A stretch of 64,000 nt of DNA from JALOLG01 sp963722415. Lineage in GTDB: Bacteria; Actinomycetota; Acidimicrobiia; Acidimicrobiales; Ilumatobacteraceae. The notes below the pieces were generated by a model that had not been told where the DNA came from, made no database searches, and saw only the letters and a list, made by a program, of their open reading frames with translations. Position 1 is the stretch's first letter; each line of letters begins with the position of its first letter. Positions 55,394-64,000 of this stretch are shown here, in pieces. The DNA is taken from the NCBI GenBank assembly GCA_963722415.1, contig CAVRNI010000037.1, positions 1 through 64,000 on the forward strand, given 5' to 3'. A program made the position numbers and the translations under genes.

Positions 55394-55867
55394 TCAGAGC
55401 GGAATCGGCCCGAGCGCGACAGCGACGCCGACGAGCGGCGGCTGTGGCCAGCGGCGGGTTCCGAGCGACAGACCTGCTCCGGCGTACGCCGCGGCCAGCC
55501 ACCGCCCCCGCTCGGAGCCGAACGCGAAGCTCGCCAGGTCGACGTGCGCGCGGCGGAACAGCTCGCCGTGTCCGGCGGCGACCCCGGCCAGCACGTGCGC
55601 CAACTCGTGGATCACGGTGGCGGGAGTCATCTGGGGAGCAGCAAGGTGGATCACGGCGCGCGCGGTGTGCCGCGTCGCCGACGAGCGCGCGTCGGACCGG
55701 GCGCGCCTGACCGGCACGCGGCCGGCGGGCCACCAGGCCTCGGACATCACCCGGTCGGCGAGCGCCACCAACTCGTCGAACGCGGCGACCTCTTCGAGGT
55801 CGGTGCCCTCGTACGCGGCCAGTTCGGCGGCGTACACCTCGGCGCGGCCGCGGTCGACCGCTGTCAC
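55394..55867 (-). CDS. Putative zinc metallohydrolase (TIGR04338-like)
   Basis: This 157-residue protein contains the zinc motif TPATVIHELAHVLAG (HExxH) and a following HGELFRRAHVDLASF. The N-terminal part (VDRGRAEVYAAELAAYEGTD) and the length fit the TIGR04338 family of putative metallohydrolases known mainly in actinobacteria. The GTG at 55867 shares GTGA with the stop of the DUF2786 gene, so the pair is coupled. Substrate and role are unknown. Confidence 0.75.
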   Translation of the reverse strand: MTAVDRGRAEVYAAELAAYEGTDLEEVAAFDELVALADRVMSEAWWPAGRVPVRRARSDARSSATRHTARAVIHLAAPQMTPATVIHELAHVLAGVAAGHGELFRRAHVDLASFAFGSERGRWLAAAYAGAGLSLGTRRWPQPPLVGVAVALGPIPL

Positions 55868-56604
55868 GATCCAGCCCCGATCGCCCGCAACGCGCCGATC
55901 CCCCGCCGTCCGACGTCGGCGCGCGCCGCCGCCGTCTGCCCGGCCTGCCAACCGGTGACCGTCGCCGCGCTCGCCGGCCGGGCGCTGACGACCCGCCCGA
56001 ACGCGGTGCGTGCGTAGTCGGCGACCTGACGTTCGCGGGCACGCAGCGCCGGGAGCGCGGCATTCGCCGAGTGGGTGCCCTGCGCGGCCGCCGCCGCTTC
56101 GTGCGTGCGAGTCAGCATCTTGCCCACCTGGTTGGCGTAGCCGAGGAGGAACGAGCGACGCCATCGCTGCGTGGCGGCGCCCGTGCTGCGACGCTCGGCC
56201 GACATCCGGCTCGAGGCCTGCGCGTGCAGCGACGTATAGAGCATCTCCGTCGTGTCGAGGTCGCTCGCGAAGCCGGCGACGAGGGCCACGGCACCCTCGG
56301 GGCCGGCCTGCCAGACGAGCCGGCAGGAGTTCGCCTCGGCGACGATCTGCAGAAGTGCGAGGCGCGCCCTGACGTAGGCACCCCGACCGATCGGGAACGA
56401 CCGAACGGTCAGCCGATCGTCGGCCACCGTCGCCAGCCGCGCCGGATCGATGCGGTAGACGGCGATCAGCTCGGCGGCCTTGCGTGAGAACGCATCGGCC
56501 TCGTTGACGTTCGATGCGCCCTCGGCCATCGCCAGCAGCTTGCGCACCTTGTCGATGACGCCCTTGCTCGCCTCGCCCGTGTCCGGATCCATGGAGTTCA
56601 TCAT
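55864..56604 (-). CDS. DUF2786 domain protein
   Basis: This 246-residue protein begins (from ATG 56604 or 56601) with the DUF2786 domain: VIDKVRKLLAMAEGASNVNE and AFSRKAAELIAVYRIDPARL, a short helical module. The rest (ALLQIVAEANSCRLVWQAGP, VAGFASDLDTTEMLYTSLHA, RWRRSFLLGYANQVGKML) resembles the C-terminal region often found after DUF2786. The last 40 residues are Ala/Arg-rich. The partner metallohydrolase gene starts in its stop. Function unknown; related gene pairs occur in mycobacteria. Confidence 0.82.
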   Translation of the reverse strand: MMNSMDPDTGEASKGVIDKVRKLLAMAEGASNVNEADAFSRKAAELIAVYRIDPARLATVADDRLTVRSFPIGRGAYVRARLALLQIVAEANSCRLVWQAGPEGAVALVAGFASDLDTTEMLYTSLHAQASSRMSAERRSTGAATQRWRRSFLLGYANQVGKMLTRTHEAAAAAQGTHSANAALPALRARERQVADYARTAFGRVVSARPASAATVTGWQAGQTAAARADVGRRGIGALRAIGAGS

Positions 56605-56678
56605 GGCCGCCGATCTTGGCGAGGGGGTGTATCACCGATCGGCGCGCGCCCAGCCGGGGTATCGTTCGGACCGCTCAC

Positions 56679-57555
<877 letters not shown>

Positions 57556-57620
57556 CGCCCCATTCTTCACCGCCGGGCAAGCTCGACATCCGCTACACCG
57601 AAACAGCCGTGGGCGATGCG

Positions 57621-58668
57621 TCAGGCCGTTCCGATGCGGCGGACGGCCCGCTCGAACAGGGAAAGTGTCGAGGCGTGCAGTCGATCCCCGGTCTCTCGGG
57701 GGGCCAACCCAGCGCTCGCCCGTGCGTGCGTGCCCTCGAGAATGATCCCGAGCTTGTAGCAGGCGAGCACCTCGTACCAGACGACGGCGGAGAGATCGCG
57801 GTCGCTACGTTCGCCGTAGCGCTTCACCAGGTCGTCGTGTCCGGGGAAGCCCTGCCACGGCTGGACCGGAGTGACGGCCCCTGTGGTCGAGTCGCTCGGC
57901 GTCGGGCCATGTGGCGAGCAGCCATCCGAGATCGATCAGTGGATCCCCGATGGTCGTCAGCTCCCAGTCGATGATCGCCGCGAGCGCGGGCCGGTCGTGA
58001 GCACACATCACGTTGGCCAGGTGGTAGTCGCCGTGAATGAGCCCGGGCCGCGAGGCGCCCGGTCGATTGGCGTCGAGCCAGTCGGCGACTCGTTCAACGT
58101 TGGGAATCTCGGGTCCGGGGTAGCCGTCGAGCGTCGAGTACGAGTCGAGCTGGCGGCGCCATCGTTCGACCTGCCGGTCGAGGAATCCTTCCGGTCGGCC
58201 GAGGTCGGACAGGCCCACCGCGACATGGTCGACTGCACCGATCGAGGCCGCGCCGTCGGCCATTGCCAAACCGAACTCGAAACGCTTCGTTTCGTCACGC
58301 TGCAGCAAGTCGGGCAGCTCGACGGTGGGGTTGATTCCGTCGATCGACTCCATCAGATAGAAGGCCGCGCCGAGCACGTCGACGTCGGCGCACGCGGCGA
58401 TCAACCGGGGGTGCGGCACATCCGACGTCGCCAGCGCGGCGAGGACGCGAGCTTCCCGACGCATCGTCTCGTCGCTGTTGTCCCGCTTGTGAATGGGCGG
58501 GCGCCGGAGCACGAACTGCTCGCCACCACGCGTGAATCGAATCAGGATGTTCTGGGTCCCACCGGTGAGCACATCGATGTCGGAGATCGGTCCGGCAGCG
58601 ATGGCTTGATCGTCCATCCAGTCGACGAGCCGACCGAGATCGACACCCTCGACAGCGGCGCCGGTCAT
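57621..58668 (-). CDS. Aminoglycoside phosphotransferase-like kinase (frameshifted)
   Basis: This is a kinase-fold protein of about 350 residues. Ordered motifs include NILIRFTRGGEQFVLRRPP (P-loop region with Lys/Arg), REARVLAALATSDVPHPRLI, the Brenner motif LIHGDYHLANVMC (catalytic Asp) and IIDWELTTIGDPLIDLGWLL (DxD metal site). The end continues in another frame after an indel near 57880 (LVKRYGERSDRDLSAVVWYE). Members of this APH family near SDR and acyl-CoA genes often phosphorylate small metabolites, not antibiotics. The ATG overlaps the SDR stop by 4 nt. Confidence 0.87.
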
Positions 58669-59432
58669 GCTGCCGAGAACGCGGCTCCGCCGTCGATCTT
58701 GATGACGGAACCGGTGGTGTAACTCGACGCATCGCTCGCCAGGTACAACGCGGCGCCAACGATCTCATCGGGCTGGCCGCCCCGGCCAAGCGGAATCGAA
58801 CGACGCGCGACCTCCTCGAAGGCGTCCAGGTCCCACGCCTTGGAGATGTCGGTCATGAAGGCTCCGGGCATGATCACGTTGCAGCGGACACTGGGCCCGT
58901 ACGCCCTGGCGAGACCGATCGTCATCGCGTTGAGCGCCGCCTTCGCACCGGCATACACGAGTTCGGTTGGCGTGGGCTGCACGGCGGCGATCGAGCTGAC
59001 GTTGATGATCGAGCCACCGGCGCCAGCGGCCATCCGTTCGCCGAGGATGGCCGACAGGCGGAACGGGCCCTTGAAGTTGACGCCGACAACCTTGTCGAAC
59101 AGCTCCTCCGAGACCGCGGTCAGCGAGGGGTAGAGCGGCGACATGCCCGCGTTGTTGACCAAGACGTCGCAGCGACCGAAGCGTTCGTGGACTGTGTCGG
59201 CCAGACGCTCGGCGTCGTCCCATCTCCCCGCGTGGAACGGCACGCCGAGAGCATCCCGGCCCGTGGACGCGGTGATCTCGGCCGCCAACGCGACGCAGGC
59301 GTCACCCTTGCGGCTGGCGATCACCACGTCGGCCCCATGTTCGGCGAACGCCGTGACGATGGCGCGGCCGAGGCCACGACTGCCGCCGGTGACGACGGCG
59401 ACTTTGCCCTCCAAGTTGAACCGATCGGTCAT
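58665..59432 (-). CDS. Short-chain dehydrogenase/reductase
   Basis: This 255-residue SDR enzyme has the Rossmann motif VVTGGSRGLGRAIVTAF, DVLVNNAGMSPLYP (NNAG), the catalytic Ser in IINVSSIAAVQ, and YxxxK in LVYAGAKAALNAM. C-terminal VIKIDGGAAFS is typical. Cofactor and substrate are unknown. The start MTDRFNLEGKVAVVTGG at 59432 is chosen over an upstream in-frame ATG at 59729 because upstream codons run through unrelated sequence. It leads a two-gene operon with the phosphotransferase-like kinase. Confidence 0.92.
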   Translation of the reverse strand: MTDRFNLEGKVAVVTGGSRGLGRAIVTAFAEHGADVVIASRKGDACVALAAEITASTGRDALGVPFHAGRWDDAERLADTVHERFGRCDVLVNNAGMSPLYPSLTAVSEELFDKVVGVNFKGPFRLSAILGERMAAGAGGSIINVSSIAAVQPTPTELVYAGAKAALNAMTIGLARAYGPSVRCNVIMPGAFMTDISKAWDLDAFEEVARRSIPLGRGGQPDEIVGAALYLASDASSYTTGSVIKIDGGAAFSAA

Positions 59433-59543
59433 GCGTCCCCCACGATGTGCTCGAGCGCTGCTCCGAGCGCGTTGAAGTCCGATGTCATTCGACCAACGTA
59501 CGAGGTGAGCTCGCGCTCGTTGGCTGTCCATAGAATCAGCGAC

Positions 59544-59933
59544 GTGAACGGGGGCGACGGCGACGCAGCCGTGTTGGCGGTCAACCAGCGATGGTGGGAC
59601 GAGATCTGGCGCGACGGCAACCTCGATGCGATCGACGAGCTGTTCACCGATCCGTTCACCCGCCACATGGGAAGCGGGACCGAGAGCGAGAGCCGCGCCG
59701 CCTACAAGGCCCGCTTGGGCGAGTTCCAACGCGTGTTGTCGCGTGCCGAGACCGTCATCGAAGACCGCGTCGTCGATGGCGACAAGGTCTGGACGAGGGC
59801 GACGAGCAAGGGGATCAACCGCGAGACCGGCGAACGTTCGGTTGTCACGTGGTTGATGATCCAGCGCGTCGAGGACGGCCGCATCGCCGAGCAGTGGGTC
59901 GCCAGCTTCCTCGGCGTCGACTGGACGACCTGA
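59544..59933 (+). CDS. NTF2-like SnoaL-type protein
   Basis: This is a 129-residue protein with the cone-shaped NTF2-like fold: AVNQRWWDEIWRDGNLDAID, FTRHMGSGTESESRAAYKAR, EDRVVDGDKVWTRATSKGIN, TWLMIQRVEDGRIAEQWVAS. SnoaL/polyketide-cyclase-like members of this family act as small hydrolases, isomerases or unknown binders; no catalytic residue can be assigned. GTG 59544 is chosen because codons further upstream lie in the divergent SDR gene. Alone on the plus strand, facing the MFS gene. Confidence 0.82.
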   Translation: MNGGDGDAAVLAVNQRWWDEIWRDGNLDAIDELFTDPFTRHMGSGTESESRAAYKARLGEFQRVLSRAETVIEDRVVDGDKVWTRATSKGINRETGERSVVTWLMIQRVEDGRIAEQWVASFLGVDWTT

Positions 59934-59960
59934 CGCAGATCGTTCCCGCCGACCCGGTGT

Positions 59961-61182
59961 TCAGACGTACTCGACGGCGACGACCATTCGACGGTGCTGG
60001 ATCCGCTTGCCGGCGAACGCCGCGGTCACGACGAGCACCGCGACGCCCATGGCGACGATCGTGAGCTCGAGGGTGACGGCGTCGGCGAGCAACCCCAGCG
60101 GGAGCGCGGCGAGGCCGAACCCGCTGAAGCCGAGCACGACCATGCTCTGCATGCGGCCGTGGTAGTCGGGATCCGACAACGACAGCATCAACGACTGCGT
60201 CGTCGTCTGGAACACGAGGCCGGCCGCGCCGACGCCGAGCAGGGCCACGAGGGCCAGCCAGAACTCGCCGGCGAGTCCGAGCGCGATCAGCGACGCCCCG
60301 AGCGCTCCGCCCGACGAGCGCGACCGTCGGCCAGGGTCGCTGCATCACCCACCGCCGGCGGGGCGCCAGGATGCCGGCGACGACCGCGCCGAACCCGGCC
60401 ACGCCGGACATCAGCCCGTAGCCGCCGGCGCCGACGTCGAAGCGCTCGTCGGCCAACGTCGGGAGGAACGTGAGGTACGGGAAGCCGATGACCACGACAC
60501 CGATCGTGGTGAGGGCGACGAGTCCGAGGCCAGGCCGGGCGCGGACGTATCGGAGCGCATCGACCATCTCGGCGATCGGTGACCGCGTCGAGACCGATTG
60601 TGGCAACCCGGGTGGCAGCCGAAGCAGCATGCCGCAGGCCAACGCGCTCGTGGCCGCCGACAGGAGGAACACCCCGCCGACGCCGAACCACGACAGGCCG
60701 ATCAGTGCGCCCGCCAGGGCAGGGGCGATCACGCGCATCGCTTCCTGCGTGGTCTGGTTGAGCATCACCGCCGGACCGATGGCCTCGGGTTCGACCACGT
60801 CAGCGATGAACGCGATGCGCGCCGGGAGGAACAACGCGAATGCCGTGGCCTGGATCGCGCTGGCGACGAGCAGCATCCAGTACTCGATCACGTCTGCCAC
60901 CACGGCAAGACCGATCAGCAACGACGTCACGACCAGCAACGAGACCGATACCAACAGCACCCTGCGTTTCGAGAACCTGTCGGCGGCGACACCGCCCCAC
61001 GGGGTGGCGATGAGCATCGCGATCCCGAACGCCAGCATCACCCCGCCCAACCCGGTGTTGTTCCCGGTCAGGTCGCGAGCCAGCCATCCGCGAGCGACCG
61101 CTTGGCCCATGACCCCGAAGATCACCGCCGCCGAGGCGTACAGCAGCTTGCGATAGGGCCCGGAGTCCATCGCCGACGACAC
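59961..61182 (-). CDS. Major facilitator superfamily transporter (frameshifted)
   Basis: This is a twelve-helix permease of about 406 residues. The N-terminal frame has LLYASAAVIFGVMGQAVARG, the loop motif GGVAADRFSKRRVLLVSVSL (MFS A-like), and helices to ALVGRS. An extra base near 60309 shifts the frame; the rest continues SLIALGLAGEFWLALVALLG and LGFSGFGLAALPLGLLADAV. The pattern fits the DHA-type EntS-like exporters. Substrate unknown. The start is ATG 61182. Confidence 0.85.
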
Positions 61183-61266
61183 GAACGCCCAGGGTAAGTC
61201 GCGTCACCCACCGCCACCTCGGTCCCGTCCGCGTGCCGGCGGGTCGGGCCGGTATCAGGCGCGGTA

Positions 61267-61509
61267 TCAGGCGGAGGTTTTCTTGAGCACCTTGTCCGCC
61301 TTGCGGTTGATGCGGTCGAACTCCTCCTGGGTGAGATTGCCGTCCTTGCGGTTCTTCCTCGACAGGCGCTTGGCACTGATCGCGTGGCCACGATCCGGCA
61401 TCGGATAGTTGCCGGGCTCCTTCTTCGCCTTGCTCGTTCTGGCCTTCTCGGGAAGCCCGAACGCCTTCGAGGGCAGCGCGGCACGCTTCTTCGGGGTCAG
61501 CTCGGCCAT
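61267..61509 (-). CDS. Small Lys-rich conserved protein (DUF6582-like)
   Basis: An 80-residue very basic protein, MAELTPKKRAALPSKAFGLP, then TSKAKKEPGNYPMPDRGHAI and SAKRLSRKNRKDGNLTQEEF. The PxxxFGLPxKxxYPMPDxxHAxxA arrangement is typical of a small family of actinobacterial proteins of unknown function sometimes linked to phage-related or stress genes. High Lys suggests nucleic-acid contact, which is an inference. A purine-rich AAAGGAT precedes the ATG at 61509. Confidence 0.75.
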   Translation of the reverse strand: MAELTPKKRAALPSKAFGLPEKARTSKAKKEPGNYPMPDRGHAISAKRLSRKNRKDGNLTQEEFDRINRKADKVLKKTSA

Positions 61510-61652
61510 TGCGGATCCTTTCCGTTCGTGGACCCCTCAGGCATACCCGGGCTCCCGTCGGCAAACACCCGAGCGTCGGTTCCCGTCGCCGAACACGTCG
61601 CGGTAGGTTGGCTTGGCCGATCGACCCGGTTCACTGATCGGCGAAGAAGCCC

Positions 61653-62882
61653 ATGACCACACCATTTCGCGTTGACGAACGGGACGCGCTGTTCGTCGGT
61701 CGCCAACCGATCTTGGATCGGGCGTTGGACACGATCGGCTACGAGTTGCTGTTCCGTGGCGGCGCCGCGGTCGCATCGGCGGAGTTCGTCGACGGTGACG
61801 TCGCGACGGCCCGCGTGCTGATGAACGCGATCACCGAGATCGGGCTGGACACCCTTGTCGGTCGGACACGGGCATTCGTCAACCTCACCGCCAACTACGT
61901 CGCGCAGCCCGAGCTCCTCGCATCAGTTCCCGCCGACCGTGTCGTGCTCGAAGTCCTCGAAGACGTCGAACCGACTCAGGCGGTGCGCGATGGGCTCGCC
62001 CGTCTGATCGAACAGGGCTTTTGGATCGCGCTCGACGATTTCGCGTACAGCCCCAAGCTCGAACCGTTGCTCGACCTCGCCCGCATCGTCAAGTACGACC
62101 TGGAGCTCACGCACGGCGATGCTCTGCGTGAACGGATCGACATCGACCATGCCGCCGGGCGGCTCGTCGTCGTCGAACGCATCGAGGACCTGGACGACCA
62201 CCACGCAGCGGAGCTCGCGGGAGCGGACTATTTCCAGGGCTACTTCTTCGCCAGGCCATCGGTCGTGGCGGCGCGAGCCGTGCCCTCCAACAGGTTGACC
62301 CTGCTCCAACTCCTCGCTCGCGTCAACGACCCCGACTCGACCCTCGACGACATCGTCGACGTCTTGGCGACCGACGTCGCGATGTCAGTGAAGGCGCTCC
62401 GCTTCGTGAACTCGGCTGCCACTGGACTCACGACCAAGGTCGATTCGATCCAGCACGCCTCCGTCCTGCTCGGTCGCGACACGCTCCGCAGCTGGACCAC
62501 CCTCACGCTCATGAGCGCGCTCGACGACAAACCAGCCGAACTCGTCACCCTGGCGCTCAGCCGTGCCAAGTTCTGCGAGCTCGTCGCCCGCCACGAGCGC
62601 GCTCCCGACCCCGCCGCCTATTACGCGGCCGGCATGCTCTCACTGCTCGACGTGATGTTCGACACCACGATGCACGACATCGTCGCCCAGCTCCCGCTCA
62701 ACGACGCCATTCGAGCCGCCCTGCTCGGCGAGGACAATCCGATCACCAAGGTGCTCAGACTCGCGATCGACGTCGAACGCGCCGATCCGTCCACCTCCAA
62801 ACCAGAACCCCACGTCGCCAGCGCCCACTACCAGGCCGTGATCTGGACGACCCAACTGCTCAACACCGTCGTGGGTGCGTGA
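61653..62882 (+). CDS. EAL-HDOD signalling protein with degenerate EAL
   Basis: This 409-residue cytoplasmic protein has an N-terminal EAL-like domain (VGRQPILDRALDTIGYELLF, with ELL at 31-33 instead of EAL, LDDFAYSPKLEPLLDLARIV, and FQGYFFARPSVVAARAVP) and a C-terminal HDOD domain (VNDPDSTLDDIVDVLATDVA, SVKALRFVNSAATG). This is the YuxH-type architecture. The missing catalytic residues suggest a cyclic-di-GMP sensor or scaffold rather than an active phosphodiesterase, an inference from family comparison. Confidence 0.9.
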   Translation: MTTPFRVDERDALFVGRQPILDRALDTIGYELLFRGGAAVASAEFVDGDVATARVLMNAITEIGLDTLVGRTRAFVNLTANYVAQPELLASVPADRVVLEVLEDVEPTQAVRDGLARLIEQGFWIALDDFAYSPKLEPLLDLARIVKYDLELTHGDALRERIDIDHAAGRLVVVERIEDLDDHHAAELAGADYFQGYFFARPSVVAARAVPSNRLTLLQLLARVNDPDSTLDDIVDVLATDVAMSVKALRFVNSAATGLTTKVDSIQHASVLLGRDTLRSWTTLTLMSALDDKPAELVTLALSRAKFCELVARHERAPDPAAYYAAGMLSLLDVMFDTTMHDIVAQLPLNDAIRAALLGEDNPITKVLRLAIDVERADPSTSKPEPHVASAHYQAVIWTTQLLNTVVGA

Positions 62883-62900
62883 ACGGATGTGAAGCGGGGT

Positions 62901-63392
62901 TCAGCCCGGCCGCGATCCCTTGCTGAGCCAGAACTCGTTGAGCGACCGCTGCACCCTGACGTACCAGACGATGTTGCCGATCAACGGGAGCAGGAACCAC
63001 AGCCCCCATACCGCCGAGACCGGGCTCTGGCGACCGTCACGCTGGTACATCTTGTCGATCTCGTTGGGGATCGTGAACATCAGAACGACGCTCAGCAGCA
63101 GGTAGAGCACCACTCCGAGCACTCCGCCCAGTCCGTCGCCGTTGTAGCGCTTGAGGTCCTCGCTCGTGCGGTACGTCCACAATGCTCCCCAGATCCCGAG
63201 CGTGACGATCGTCAGCAGGATGACGAGTCCGGTGCTGTAGTGCGCCCCGCCGAGCTTCTCGGGTGGACGGCCGATCGGCGTGACGTAGTACCCACCACCC
63301 GGCGGCGGTGTTTGGGGAGGAGGCGGTGTTTGGGGAGGAGGTGGGAAGTCGGCCACGAGGTTGCGACCGTAACGCGGCCAGCGCTGCGCCAC
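62901..63392 (-). CDS. DUF4234 membrane protein with Pro-rich start
   Basis: This is a 163-residue protein with about 40 Pro/Gly-rich N-terminal residues (PPPPQTPPPPQTPPPGGGYY) then a DUF4234-like domain: STGLVILLTIVTLGIWGALW, TYRTSEDLKRYNGDGLGGVL, VVLYLLLSVVLMFTIPNEID and VWGLWFLLPLIGNIVWYVRV with three to four membrane helices. Starts at GTG 63392 or GTG 63356; the second gives VADFPPPPQ. Such Pro-rich tails resemble those of secreted or membrane actinobacterial proteins. Function unknown. Confidence 0.82.
   Translation of the reverse strand: MAQRWPRYGRNLVADFPPPPQTPPPPQTPPPGGGYYVTPIGRPPEKLGGAHYSTGLVILLTIVTLGIWGALWTYRTSEDLKRYNGDGLGGVLGVVLYLLLSVVLMFTIPNEIDKMYQRDGRQSPVSAVWGLWFLLPLIGNIVWYVRVQRSLNEFWLSKGSRPG
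63304..63339 (+). repeat. 18-bp tandem repeat in the DUF4234 gene
   Basis: GGCGGTGTTTGGGGAGGA occurs twice in direct succession. In the minus-strand gene it encodes the two PPPQTP-type units. It is likely polymorphic between strains through slippage. Confidence 0.8.
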
Positions 63393-63476
63393 GTGCGCGA
63401 CCTGCGTTCGAGTGGATTCGAGACCGCTGGGCCGGAAACGTCACCGGACGAGCCTGATCGCGCACAGAATTGGTCG

Positions 63477-64000
63477 ATGACCGAGGATCACCGCCGCAAG
63501 CGCATCGTCGTCGTGCGCCACGCCAAGTCGAGCTGGGACGACCCAGCCGTCGCCGATCACGACCGCCCCCTTGCCCCTCGCGGGCGCAAGGCCGTGCAGC
63601 GTCTACGCGATCACCTCGTGCAACTCGCACTGCGTCCCGATCTCGTGCTCTGCTCGTCGTCGCGTCGCACGCGCGAAACGCTCGAGGGCATACGTCCCGC
63701 GCTCGGCCGCCACGCCGACGTCCAGATCGAACGCGACCTCTACGCGGCCGACGTCCAACACCTGCTCGATCGGTTGCGAGGCCTCGACGATCAGGTCACG
63801 TGCGTCGTGCTCATCGGTCACAACCCGGGCGTCGGCGATCTCACCGAGTTGCTCATCGGCCACGGCGACCCCACCGCACGCCAACAGGCCACCGGCAAGT
63901 TTCCTACCGCCGCGGTCGCCGTGCTGTCGTTCACCGGCGAGTGGAGCGAGCTCCAGCCGGCCAGCGCCACCATCGACAGCTACTGGCAACCACGCCCCGC
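63477..64000 (+). CDS. SixA-type phosphohistidine phosphatase (3' end beyond window)
   Basis: The visible 174 residues are a histidine phosphatase domain: KRIVVVRHAKSSWDDPAVAD (RHxK motif with catalytic His), DHDRPLAPRGRKAVQRLRDH, LVLCSSSRRTRETLEGIRPA and CVVLIGHNPGVGDLTELLIG (second His). This matches SixA-like phosphohistidine phosphatases. The ATG at 63477 (MTEDHRRKR) has weak upstream pairing. The frame runs off the window end with no stop, so length is unknown; most of the domain is present. Confidence 0.87.
   Translation, partial: MTEDHRRKRIVVVRHAKSSWDDPAVADHDRPLAPRGRKAVQRLRDHLVQLALRPDLVLCSSSRRTRETLEGIRPALGRHADVQIERDLYAADVQHLLDRLRGLDDQVTCVVLIGHNPGVGDLTELLIGHGDPTARQQATGKFPTAAVAVLSFTGEWSELQPASATIDSYWQPRP

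Noticed and set aside
57621..58668. Aminoglycoside resistance gene
   Set aside because: The kinase fold is shared, but the context with an SDR gene and the motif details fit the broad metabolic APH-like family rather than a resistance enzyme.

Overview
The window is high-GC DNA with many GTG starts and many 4-nt start/stop overlaps. Gene content and order point to an actinobacterium, most likely of the class Acidimicrobiia (Ilumatobacter-like). This assignment is inferred from synteny (tig-clpP-clpX-folC-ndk-mreBCD-mrdA-rodA, then a radical SAM pair, rng, rplU-rpmA, obgE-proB), from two F420-type luciferase-like oxidoreductases, and from protein character; no database search was possible.

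Reading order is mostly leftward. From 30.5 kb down to 0.35 kb runs a housekeeping block on the minus strand: trigger factor, ClpP, ClpX, FolC, Ndk, the rod-shape complex MreB-MreC-MreD-PBP2-RodA, the TIGR03960/TIGR03936-type radical SAM pair, RNase E/G, L21, L27, Obg and ProB. Two accessory insertions interrupt the usual rng-rplU-rpmA-obgE-proB order. One at 10.6-14.2 kb holds a two-component system with an ABC-2 exporter. The other at 2.7-9.9 kb holds dGTPase, an orphan DctP-like lipoprotein with an extra C-terminal domain, a large ATPase-LuxR regulator and a beta-propeller lipoprotein. The last three genes are bracketed by an inverted 16-bp sequence.

From 30.6 to 38.1 kb lie small hypothetical genes, a TetR-controlled heterodimeric ABC exporter with a visible palindromic operator, tRNA-Pro, a secreted M1 aminopeptidase and a lipoprotein. 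A MalT-like LuxR regulator follows at 38.2-40.9 kb.

From 40.9 to 50.6 kb is a compact stress or dormancy-like island: ACT-like small protein, P-type cation ATPase, three-helix-bundle protein, PPK2, FUSC-type membrane protein, SulP transporter, small membrane protein, glucose dehydrogenase-like enzyme and a PNPOx-like flavoprotein. Its promoter regions share a 19-bp imperfect palindrome (consensus GGGTGRGCGCGCCTCACCC) at 41220, 44259, 44284 (reversed) and 48906, and it ends in a perfect 13-bp-stem hairpin. This looks like an undescribed small regulon and is the most interesting signal I found.

From 50.7 to 64 kb are mixed genes: two LLM oxidoreductases, a YjbR-like protein, a MASE1-GGDEF-EAL enzyme, a DUF2786/metallohydrolase pair, tRNA-Gly, a phosphotransferase-SDR operon, an NTF2-like protein, an MFS transporter, an EAL-HDOD protein, a DUF4234 protein and a SixA phosphatase cut by the window edge.

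At least fourteen genes, including the normally essential obgE, rodA and rng, are split by single-base frameshifts, densest in the first 2.7 kb. I read these as sequence errors rather than gene decay and annotated the full spans.
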